Assembly (NCBI RefSeq): GCF_016595505.1
Contig: NZ_JAENIL010000057.1
Coordinates: forward strand, 1-41,128
Source of the DNA: Pelagicoccus mobilis
Lineage (GTDB): Bacteria > Verrucomicrobiota > Verrucomicrobiia > Opitutales > Opitutaceae
DNA length: 41,128 nt
Direction: 5' to 3'
Shown here: positions 34,002 through 41,128 of the stretch, piece after piece
Layout: every line of letters begins with the position of its first letter
Position numbering within the stretch: the stretch's first letter is position 1
Translations under genes and position numbers: made by a program
Notes under the pieces: generated by a model
Database searches by the model: none
The model's input: only the letters and a program-made list of their open reading frames with translations
What the model was told of the DNA's origin: nothing

Positions 34002-34027
34002 ATCTGATGCTATTAAGATCAAAACAA

Positions 34028-35674
34028 ATGACACTTCTACTTCGATCAATCGTATCCGTTTTTGCACTGTTTATCTTTGCGATCTCGGTTTGTGCAAAAA
34101 GTGATGACCGGCCTAATCTGATTGTCATTTTGGCCGACGACATGGGCTTCTCCGATATCGGTTCCTACGGTGGCGAAATCGAGACACCTGCGCTTGATGC
34201 GTTGGCTGACGGTGGGATGAAGTTTTCTCGCTTCTACAACAGTGCTCGTTGCTGCCCGACTCGGGCCTCACTGATGACTGGGCTTCATCCACATCAGACG
34301 GGAATCGGTTGGATGACAAATCCACCGAATACAGGGAAGATGGACCATGGGCCTGAGTTTCCAAACTACCGTGGTTTTCTCAATCGTGACTGTGTTACTT
34401 TGGCAGAGGTGCTAGGAGACAATGGATACGCAACCTTGATGTCAGGAAAGTGGCACTTGGGAGTGAATGATAAAAGTCGCTGGCCTCTGCAGCGTGGCTT
34501 CGAGAAATTCTACGGAAGCCTAGCAGGAGCGACCAATTTTTTCTATCCGGAGCACCCGCGCGGGATTTGGTTAGGCAACGAGAAAGTGCAGAATCCGGAG
34601 AGCACAACGGACCGACGCTACTACACGACCGATGCGTTCACTGACTATGCGTTGCAGTTTATCGAGGAAGAGAAAGCGAACGAAGATCGCCCGTTTTTCT
34701 TGTACCTCGCCTACACATCGCCTCACTGGCCCTTGCATGCCCATCAAGAGGAGGTGCAGAAGTACGTCGGCAAATATTCGGAAGGTTGGGATCAGTTGCG
34801 TGAAGATCGCCTGAAACGTCAGCGAGAGCTCGGCTTGATTGATGATAAGTGGAAACTCCCGAAACGCTCTCACAAAGCGTGGGAGGAGATGAGCGAAGAG
34901 AAGAAGAAGGATATGGACCTTCGCATGGCTTATTATGCGGCGATGATTGATCGTATGGATCAGAATATCGGGAAACTTGTGGATCGACTCAAAGCGATGG
35001 GCAAATACGAAAACACTCTCATCCTCTTTCTTTCCGATAATGGTGCCTGCCAGGAAGGCGGTAAGCTCGGCGGAAAGTTGGATCCATTTGATGTTGATGC
35101 TTGGGAAAGAACTTACGGGACTAAACCGTCTTACGGTGAAGTTTGGGCGAACGCGTCGAATACTCCGTTCCGAAAGTTCAAACACTACACTCATGAAGGT
35201 GGAATTGGTACGCCGATGATCGCGCACTGGCCGAAAGGGGTGAAGCCGCAAAAGGACTGGTACAGAGAACCAGCCTACTTGATCGACCTAGCCCCCACGT
35301 TTTACGACCTAGCTGGCACGAAGTATCCGAAGACGTATGACGGTAGAAGAATCGCGGATCTTCCGGGAGTCAGTTTGGATGCAGCCTTCAAAGGTGAGAG
35401 CTTAGAACGAGAGGATCCGCTCTTCTTCGAGCACGAGGACCATGCTGCCATCATGCAAGGAGATTGGAAACTGGTCGGGAGCAACGTTTCCGTGCCAGGA
35501 GGACCAAATGAAAAGAAATGGGAGCTGTACAACATGAAAAAAGACCGCAGCGAAACGAATAACCTTGCGAAGAAGAAGCCGGAACTCGTCGCGAACTTGG
35601 CTGCAGAATGGCTGGAGTGGGCCAACGAAGTAGGCGTCTACCCGAAACCGGAAAAGCGAACTACCGATAACTGA
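34028..35674 (+). CDS. S1 arylsulfatase, arylsulfatase A-like group
   Basis: A 548-residue secreted sulfatase (from ATG 34028; signal peptide about 1-23). It has the metal pair in ILADDMGFSDIGSYGGE, FGly motif C75-C-P-T-R79, HPHQTGIGWM, GKWHLGV near 143, YTSPHWPLHAHQE near 238, LSDNGACQEGG near 337, and a C-terminal GDWKLVG element. The layout resembles the arylsulfatase group SulfAtlas S1_4. A longer reading from 33932 would begin inside the REPIN element and is rejected. The next sulfatase starts 1 base after its stop (TGA T ATG), so the two are translationally coupled. Confidence 0.92.
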   Translation: MTLLLRSIVSVFALFIFAISVCAKSDDRPNLIVILADDMGFSDIGSYGGEIETPALDALADGGMKFSRFYNSARCCPTRASLMTGLHPHQTGIGWMTNPPNTGKMDHGPEFPNYRGFLNRDCVTLAEVLGDNGYATLMSGKWHLGVNDKSRWPLQRGFEKFYGSLAGATNFFYPEHPRGIWLGNEKVQNPESTTDRRYYTTDAFTDYALQFIEEEKANEDRPFFLYLAYTSPHWPLHAHQEEVQKYVGKYSEGWDQLREDRLKRQRELGLIDDKWKLPKRSHKAWEEMSEEKKKDMDLRMAYYAAMIDRMDQNIGKLVDRLKAMGKYENTLILFLSDNGACQEGGKLGGKLDPFDVDAWERTYGTKPSYGEVWANASNTPFRKFKHYTHEGGIGTPMIAHWPKGVKPQKDWYREPAYLIDLAPTFYDLAGTKYPKTYDGRRIADLPGVSLDAAFKGESLEREDPLFFEHEDHAAIMQGDWKLVGSNVSVPGGPNEKKWELYNMKKDRSETNNLAKKKPELVANLAAEWLEWANEVGVYPKPEKRTTDN

Positions 35675-35675
35675 T

Positions 35676-37085
35676 ATGAATCGATTGATGCTAATTTTAT
35701 CTCTGCTTTGCCTGTCTTTCCAGGCGAGTGCTGAGAGTGTGAAACCAAATATACTGCTGATCATCGGTGATGATGCGACTTACAGCGACCTGTCCCTGTA
35801 TGGTGGTGAGAATGTGAAGACGCCACGTATCGATACGTTGGCTACGGAAGGAATGACTTTCGACCAGGCCTATGTGTCGATGGCGATGTGCGCTCCTTGT
35901 CGTGCTTCGATCCAGACGGGACTGTATCCGTTTCGATCGGGCGTTGCTTGGAACCACGCTCCCGCTCGTGAAGGGACTAAGAGTTCTTTTCATTATTTGA
36001 AAGACCTAGGGTATCGGGTGGGTTTGACTGGTAAGACGCACCTGAGACCCGCCTCTGTCTATCCCTACGAAACGGTGTCTGGAGTTGAGCCAGACTGCGT
36101 TGCGGATACGAGCTATTTCGAGGCGGCGCCGATCAAGGAGTTTATGACACGTGACCGCGAACAGCCCTTTGCTCTGACTGTTGCGCTAACGTCGCCTCAC
36201 GCTCCATGGACGGTTGGTGATCCAAGCAAGTTTGATCAGAAGGCGTTCAAAATGCCTCCCCATTTAGCGGATACCGAGGAGACAAGGGAGTGGTTTGCCA
36301 GATACTTAGCTGAGATCGAAGTGCTCGATGAGCAGGTAGGTCAGACATTGGATATCCTCGCGGAGACAGGTCTCGCTGATAATACGATTGTCATTTTTAC
36401 CTCCGAGCAGGGTGCCCAGTTCCCAGGAGCGAAGTGGACGAATTGGTCTGCGGGAGTGAAGACAGGCTTTGTTGTTCGTTGGCCAGGGAAAGTTGAAGCG
36501 GGTGTTCGAACTGATGCTCTCGTCCAATACTGTGATGTGCTGCCGACACTGCTTGATGCGGTTGGCGGGACGTTCGAGAGTGACGCCTTTGATGGATCTA
36601 GCTTCCTGAGTGTCCTGAACGGCGAATCAGAACGTCACCGCGATTATGCTTTCTTTATGCACAATAATGTTCCCGAGGGGCCGCCGTATCCAATTCGCGG
36701 AGTCACAGACGGGGATTTTCATTATTTGGAGAACTTGGAGCCAGATCGAATCTACATTGAAAAGCACCTGATGGCGAAGGTGGAGCACAACGGTTATGTA
36801 CCATCAATGTTTTGGACCGCGGGTACGGATGAGCGAAGCTACGAAGCTCTTGCCAGATTCATGAGTCGTCCAGGCGAGGAGTTGTATCGGAACGAAAACG
36901 ACCCGCATCAATTGAACAATCTGGCTGAAAGCGTTGAATACGCCGAAGTGAAAGCTCGTATGGCGAAAGCTCTCGGTACTTGGCGGACAGAGCAAGGAGA
37001 TCCAGGGGCAGCTTTGGATCGTGTCGAATCACACAAGGCTGCGAAGAAACAGAGGCACTTCGCTAGCCCACTTCTAAACCAATAA
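35676..37085 (+). CDS. S1 sulfatase, heparan N-sulfatase (sulfamidase)-like group
   Basis: A 469-residue secreted sulfatase with a signal peptide (about 1-19), the metal pair in IIGDDATYSDLSLYGG, FGly motif C-A-P-C-R in MAMCAPCRAS, GKTHLRPASVYPYE and the segment SEQGAQFPGAKWTNWSAG. These place it with the gene at 17303 in the sulfamidase-like group (S1_8 or near). It lacks the lysine-rich tail of that paralogue but ends SHKAAKKQRHFASP. It is coupled to the preceding sulfatase by a 1-base gap and lies 24 bases before the GH2 gene, so the three form one transcript. Confidence 0.92.
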   Translation: MNRLMLILSLLCLSFQASAESVKPNILLIIGDDATYSDLSLYGGENVKTPRIDTLATEGMTFDQAYVSMAMCAPCRASIQTGLYPFRSGVAWNHAPAREGTKSSFHYLKDLGYRVGLTGKTHLRPASVYPYETVSGVEPDCVADTSYFEAAPIKEFMTRDREQPFALTVALTSPHAPWTVGDPSKFDQKAFKMPPHLADTEETREWFARYLAEIEVLDEQVGQTLDILAETGLADNTIVIFTSEQGAQFPGAKWTNWSAGVKTGFVVRWPGKVEAGVRTDALVQYCDVLPTLLDAVGGTFESDAFDGSSFLSVLNGESERHRDYAFFMHNNVPEGPPYPIRGVTDGDFHYLENLEPDRIYIEKHLMAKVEHNGYVPSMFWTAGTDERSYEALARFMSRPGEELYRNENDPHQLNNLAESVEYAEVKARMAKALGTWRTEQGDPGAALDRVESHKAAKKQRHFASPLLNQ

Positions 37086-37109
37086 TTTGAATTTATCTAC
37101 TAACTAGAA

Positions 37110-39002
37110 ATGAAGAAAATCGCTGCTGTTGTGAGCGCTACGATTGGCATGACGCTGATGTCGAATGCCGAATGGAAGCCGGTCGAAGGAACGATGTTAA
37201 CAGAGTGGGGCCAGACGGTCACGCCAGAGAACGCATGGACTGAGTATCCGCGACCTCAGTTAGTTCGAGATGACTGGACCAATCTCAACGGAATATGGGA
37301 TGTCGCTATTACTAAAGACACTGCGGAAAAGCCTAAGAAGTGGACGGATGAAATCTTAGTTCCATTTGCCCTGGAAACGCCGTTGTCAGGCATCGGTAAG
37401 CGCTTGGAGCTTGATGAGGTGATTTGGTATCGCCGGGATTTTGAATTGGCGAGTGCTCCAGAAGGCAGGTTGCATCTGAACTTCGAAGGTGTGGACTATG
37501 CTTGCCGTGTGTGGGTCAACGGTGGATACGCGGGATCTCATGTCGGCGGGAATTTGCCGTTCTCTTTCGACGTCACCGAGCTCGTACAGTCGGGTGAGAA
37601 CGAAATCGTGATGCGAGTGGTCGACGATACAGACTCAGCAGATCGCTATCAGCTTCGTGGTAAGCAGAAGCGGAAGAACAGTGGTATCTGGTATTCACCG
37701 TCCTCTGGGATTTGGCAGACTGTTTGGCTTGAGGAGACCTCCGAAACCTATCTAGAGAGCATTAAGTTCGTCGGCGACATGCATGGTGGATTGGACTTCG
37801 AAGCGAGAGTTGTGGGAGAGTCCGCGAATGGTGCGAAAGTACGTGTGTCTGTTCTCGAAGGAGGTGAAACTGTATCCAAGAAGACGGGACCCGCTTCTGG
37901 ATTTTCACTGAAGGTGAAGGACGCCAAGCTTTGGTCGCCAGACGAGCCTTCATTGTACGATCTAAAAGTGGAACTGCTTGATCGGAAGGGAAAGGTAACG
38001 GAAACGATCGATTCTTACGTCGGCTTCCGTTCTGTGGGTAAGGAGACCGATGCTGATGGTAATCTGCGTTTCACTTTAAATGGCGAGGAGATCTTTCACC
38101 TCGGACCGCTCGATCAAGGCTGGTGGCCTGATGGCTTCCTCAATCCGCCTTCTGATGAGGCAATCGTATTCGAGATGGATTTCCTTAAAGAGGCTGGTTT
38201 CAACATGATTCGTAAGCACAAGAAGGTTGAGCCACGTCGTTACTACTATCATGCAGACCGACTCGGCTTTCTTGTTTGGCAGGACCATGTATCCGGTGGA
38301 GCAGGACCGAACGAATGGCCGATCTGGAAAAAGCTCCGTGCCGAGTTGCCGGACTACGAGCCCAAGAACAATCGATGGTGGAAGCCGGAAGATGGTGACA
38401 ATCTTGAAGCGGATTGGCCGGATTGGGCCCACGAGCAATGCATGGCGGAACTGAAGGTCATGATCGACACGCTTTACAATAATCCAAGCGTTGTGGTCTG
38501 GACGACCTTCAACGAACGGTGGGGGCAGCATCGTTCCATGAAAGTCGGGAAATGGGTCGAGGAGTATGACACGACGCGTCACCTCAACATTGCCAGCGGT
38601 GGTAACTTCTTCGAGGTCGGCGATATCGCAGACGAGCACAACTATCCAGATCCGAGTTTCCCGTTAGCCCTCGAGGTGTTCGATGACTACGTCAAGGTCG
38701 TTGGGGAATTTGGTGGTCACGGTTGGCCGGTGGAAGGGCATCTCTGGTCAAAAAAGAAGCGTAATTGGGGGTACGGTGGACTGCCAAAGACAATCGAGGA
38801 ATACAAGGAACGCTACGTCCGCTCGATGGAAATCCTCGGAGAACTGAAGGAGAACGGAATCGCCGCAGGCGTTTACACGCAAACCACCGACGTTGAAGGC
38901 GAGATCAACGGAATCCTCACTTACGATCGCAAAGTCGTTAAGATCGCTCCCGAAGAGCTAGCCGAAATTCACCGGAAAGCTGGACTGCTCGATTCTGAGT
39001 AG
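37110..39002 (+). CDS. secreted GH2-family beta-glycosidase
   Basis: A 630-residue exported enzyme with a short signal peptide (about 1-20). A GH2 sugar-binding domain (YPRPQLVRDDWTNLNGIWDVA, VIWYRRDF, FEGVDYACRVWVNG, SFDVTELV), an immunoglobulin-like domain and a TIM barrel follow. The barrel carries likely acid/base E469 in WTTFNERWGQ and nucleophile E533 in VVGEFGGHGWPV. GH2 members are beta-galactosidases, glucuronidases, mannosidases and others. The shorter length and the missing C-terminal LacZ domains fit the compact group seen in polysaccharide loci, but the sugar released is not clear. It is the last gene before a hairpin at 39047. Confidence 0.9.
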   Translation: MKKIAAVVSATIGMTLMSNAEWKPVEGTMLTEWGQTVTPENAWTEYPRPQLVRDDWTNLNGIWDVAITKDTAEKPKKWTDEILVPFALETPLSGIGKRLELDEVIWYRRDFELASAPEGRLHLNFEGVDYACRVWVNGGYAGSHVGGNLPFSFDVTELVQSGENEIVMRVVDDTDSADRYQLRGKQKRKNSGIWYSPSSGIWQTVWLEETSETYLESIKFVGDMHGGLDFEARVVGESANGAKVRVSVLEGGETVSKKTGPASGFSLKVKDAKLWSPDEPSLYDLKVELLDRKGKVTETIDSYVGFRSVGKETDADGNLRFTLNGEEIFHLGPLDQGWWPDGFLNPPSDEAIVFEMDFLKEAGFNMIRKHKKVEPRRYYYHADRLGFLVWQDHVSGGAGPNEWPIWKKLRAELPDYEPKNNRWWKPEDGDNLEADWPDWAHEQCMAELKVMIDTLYNNPSVVVWTTFNERWGQHRSMKVGKWVEEYDTTRHLNIASGGNFFEVGDIADEHNYPDPSFPLALEVFDDYVKVVGEFGGHGWPVEGHLWSKKKRNWGYGGLPKTIEEYKERYVRSMEILGELKENGIAAGVYTQTTDVEGEINGILTYDRKVVKIAPEELAEIHRKAGLLDSE

Positions 39003-39046
39003 ACGGGGCGGCTGAGCGCTCTATGCGAAGGGCCAAGAAAGAATAT

Positions 39047-39079
39047 TGATCAGCGTCTTTTTTAGGCGTTGATCATTTT
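39047..39079 (+). terminator. likely terminator after the GH2 gene
   Basis: TGATCAGCG (39047-39055) pairs with CGTTGATCA (39067-39075) with one wobble, then TTTT (39076-39079). The loop is 11 bases and T-rich. It lies 45 bases after the GH2 stop and separates it from the GH95 gene. The remaining sequence to 39248 holds no gene and no clear promoter, only a TATAGT at 39072+100 (39172-39177) without a good -35. Confidence 0.55.
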
Positions 39080-39248
39080 CGCATATAGCCCCCTAGGCAG
39101 GGCATGTTGCTGGGGCACAAATGTGATGAATCGCGCAACATAGTTGTTAGTAGATCGGGCCAGTAAACGGATATAGTATTTGCGCTACTTGAACGGGCCA
39201 TTTCTTTGCAATGGTCTGTCATTCGACCCTACAAGCCAATTGTGTTTT

Positions 39249-41128
39249 ATGCGAAAGACGCTTCTACCTCTCCTCTTGCCCTTTATCTCGTTTGTGACCG
39301 TTCTATGTGACGCCAAAGCCGATTTGCTCATGTGGTACAAGGAGCCGGCTGCCCAATGGGACCACGGTATCCCGGTGGGAAACGGTCGCCTTGGGGCGAT
39401 GGTTCTCGGAGGGATCGAAGATGAGCGTATTGTGATCAACGAGGAGAGCGTCTGGAGCCGGGGTGGTGAATACAAAGACCGGCCAGGCGGGCATGAGCAC
39501 GTCGACGAAATCCGGAGACTGATCTTTGAGGGTAAGTTCAAGGCGGCGGAGTCATTGATTTCCGAGAAACTGCTTGGGGAGCGCTTGGAATCCGGGACGA
39601 ATTGTTACCAAGTTTTAGCTGACCTACATATCGAATACGAGGGGCTGGAAGACGCTCACAGTTATCGGCGTGAATTGGACCTGGAAACTGCGATTACTCG
39701 GGTGCAGTTCAAAACAGGGAATTGGAAGAATCGCGTTTCGTACACGCGTGAGGTGTTTGCGTCGGCAGTCGATCAGGCCATCTATGTTCGGATCGGAGGC
39801 GATAAGCCTGGGCGCGTAAACTGCTCTCTTTCGTTGAAGCGGAATGGCGGGAAGCCAACTGTTTCCGTAGAGGGAGACGAAATCCATCTCTACGAACATG
39901 TAGGCGAGGGAGTTAGGGCTCACTGCCGTGTAAAGGTTTTGAATACAGGCGGAACGCTGACGACGGCTTCGGGCGAAATTACTATCGAAAATGCCGATTC
40001 CTTGGTGCTCGTGATAACTGGAGCCACTGACTATGCAGAGTCCGATCCGGTGGGTGCGACTGATAGGCAACTCGAAGCGGCTTCGACGCGAATATTCGAG
40101 GAGGCTCTCATTGATCACGTGGAAGAGTACCAGAGCTACTTCAACCGCTTCAGTATCGACCTTGGAGAGTCGGTGGCGTCGAGTTTCGCGACGGATGAGC
40201 GCATCGATGCGATCAAGCGAGGTTCGTACGATCCTTCGCTGATGGCTATGTATGTTCAGTTCGCTCGTTACTTGCTGATCAGTAGTTCTCGTCCGGGTAC
40301 ATTGCCTGCTAATTTGCAGGGGATATGGGTCGATGGCGTTAAACCGGCGTGGAACTCGGACTACCATGTGAATATCAACGTCCAGATGAACTACTGGGCG
40401 GCTGAAGTCTTCAATTTGGCCGATTGTCATGAACCGCTTTTCACCTTCCTTGAGGGACTCGTCCCTAACGGCCGAAAGACTGCCGAAGAGATGTATGGAG
40501 CGAATGGAATTGCCATTCACCACACGACCGATGCCTGGAAGTTCACTACTGGATTTGGGAAGCCGAACTATGGTATGTGGCCCATGGCGGGAGGGTGGGT
40601 CGGCTCTCATTTTTGGGAACATTACTTGCACGGTGGAGACGAGGCGTTTCTAAGGGAGAGGGGCTACCCCTTCATGAAAGCCGCTGCCGAGTTCTACCTG
40701 GATTTTCTAGTGGAACATCCAGTGTCCGGTCATTTGGTTTCGGGACCTTCGATTTCACCGGAAAATCGGTTCATCGCTCCTGACGGATATCAGGCCGCGG
40801 TTTGCATGGGGCCGGCGATGGATCATCAGATTATTTACGAGAATTTTTCCGCCTGCATTGAAGCGTCTGAGATTTTGGATACGGATGAAGCGTTTCGGGC
40901 TCGATTGCGGGATACGTTGAGTCGACTTGCTCCAGTACGTATTGGGGGCGATGGGCGAATTTTAGAGTGGACCGATGGGGTCGGCGAAGCGAATCCAGGG
41001 CATCGCCACATTTCTCACTTGTTCGGATTGCATCCAGGTCGCCAATACACTTGGCAGGAAACCCCTGAGATGATGGAAGCGGCGGTGAAGGTCCTTGAGA
41101 AACGTCTCGCTTCGGGGGGGGGGCACAC
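39249..41128 (+). CDS. GH95 alpha-L-fucosidase/alpha-L-galactosidase, 3' end outside window
   Basis: An open frame of 626 codons from ATG 39249 to the window edge, so the C-terminus is missing. After a signal peptide (about 1-24) it shows the GH95 opening WYKEPAAQWDHGIPVGNGRL and INEESVWSRGG, a linker, then the (alpha/alpha)6 barrel with GTLPANLQGIWVDGVKPAWN, the Asn-rich NINVQMNYW and the likely catalytic Glu in SPENRF. It ends HISHLFGLHPGRQY and RLASGGGHT, about 100 or more residues short of usual GH95 length. GH95 enzymes release terminal alpha-1,2-linked L-fucose or L-galactose by inversion. It follows the GH2 gene by 246 bases with a likely terminator between, so it may start a separate transcript. 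Confidence 0.93.
   Translation, partial: MRKTLLPLLLPFISFVTVLCDAKADLLMWYKEPAAQWDHGIPVGNGRLGAMVLGGIEDERIVINEESVWSRGGEYKDRPGGHEHVDEIRRLIFEGKFKAAESLISEKLLGERLESGTNCYQVLADLHIEYEGLEDAHSYRRELDLETAITRVQFKTGNWKNRVSYTREVFASAVDQAIYVRIGGDKPGRVNCSLSLKRNGGKPTVSVEGDEIHLYEHVGEGVRAHCRVKVLNTGGTLTTASGEITIENADSLVLVITGATDYAESDPVGATDRQLEAASTRIFEEALIDHVEEYQSYFNRFSIDLGESVASSFATDERIDAIKRGSYDPSLMAMYVQFARYLLISSSRPGTLPANLQGIWVDGVKPAWNSDYHVNINVQMNYWAAEVFNLADCHEPLFTFLEGLVPNGRKTAEEMYGANGIAIHHTTDAWKFTTGFGKPNYGMWPMAGGWVGSHFWEHYLHGGDEAFLRERGYPFMKAAAEFYLDFLVEHPVSGHLVSGPSISPENRFIAPDGYQAAVCMGPAMDHQIIYENFSACIEASEILDTDEAFRARLRDTLSRLAPVRIGGDGRILEWTDGVGEANPGHRHISHLFGLHPGRQYTWQETPEMMEAAVKVLEKRLASGGGH

Noticed and set aside
39624-40631. 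Minus-strand frame of 335 codons
   Set aside because: It lies opposite the GH95 gene, which has strong family motifs; no signal of its own.
41114-41123. Run of ten G at the window end as an assembly artefact
   Set aside because: In frame it gives S-G-G-G-H-T, which is the expected GH95 sequence, so it is probably real.

Overview
The window looks like a polysaccharide-utilisation region of a marine-type Verrucomicrobium, most likely class Opitutae (Puniceicoccales/Opitutales relatives). The reasons are two TonB-dependent receptors whose mature N-termini carry the LSPFxVDxSDDVGYAA pattern, which I associate with Opitutae, the absence of any SusD partner, a high density of S1 sulfatases, and ASPIC/UnbV-FG-GAP proteins. 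The taxon is an inference, because there is no rRNA or other marker gene in the window.

Layout. (1) 1-2900: two divergent sulfatase genes. The first (82-1470, minus) is broken by an in-frame TAG. A LacI-type palindrome lies between them. (2) 3016-8646: an ABC exporter, a very long FG-GAP/ASPIC secreted protein and a small membrane protein. (3) 8706-14708, minus: a tripartite tricarboxylate-type transporter with TctA and an unusual TctC-TctB fusion, then a TonB receptor. A LacI-family regulator (15085-16101) is divergent from the receptor, with matching operator-like sites in the shared upstream region. (4) 16120-20209, minus: two sulfatases and a GH43-like hydrolase. (5) 20466-24428: a hybrid two-component sensor/regulator (HTCS), divergent from block 4. 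(6) 24640-39002, plus: a long co-directional run of TonB receptor, GH5-like enzyme, GH39-like enzyme, sulfatase, secreted mutarotase, two sulfatases and a GH2 enzyme. (7) 39249 to the end: the first two thirds or more of a GH95 alpha-L-fucosidase/galactosidase.

How it fits together (inference). HTCS and LacI-type regulators sense oligosaccharides in the periplasm and cytoplasm. The TonB receptors import sulfated oligosaccharides, and seven sulfatase genes of at least three sequence groups remove different sulfate esters. The GH95, GH2, GH39-like, GH43-like and GH5-like enzymes trim sugars, and the mutarotase equilibrates released hexoses. The substrate is probably a branched sulfated polysaccharide containing fucose and/or galactose, possibly a fucan or mixed fucogalactan, but the sequence alone does not fix it.

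Scattered between genes are short GTAG-headed palindromes of REP/REPIN type. I see no tRNA, rRNA, CRISPR, transposase or phage gene.
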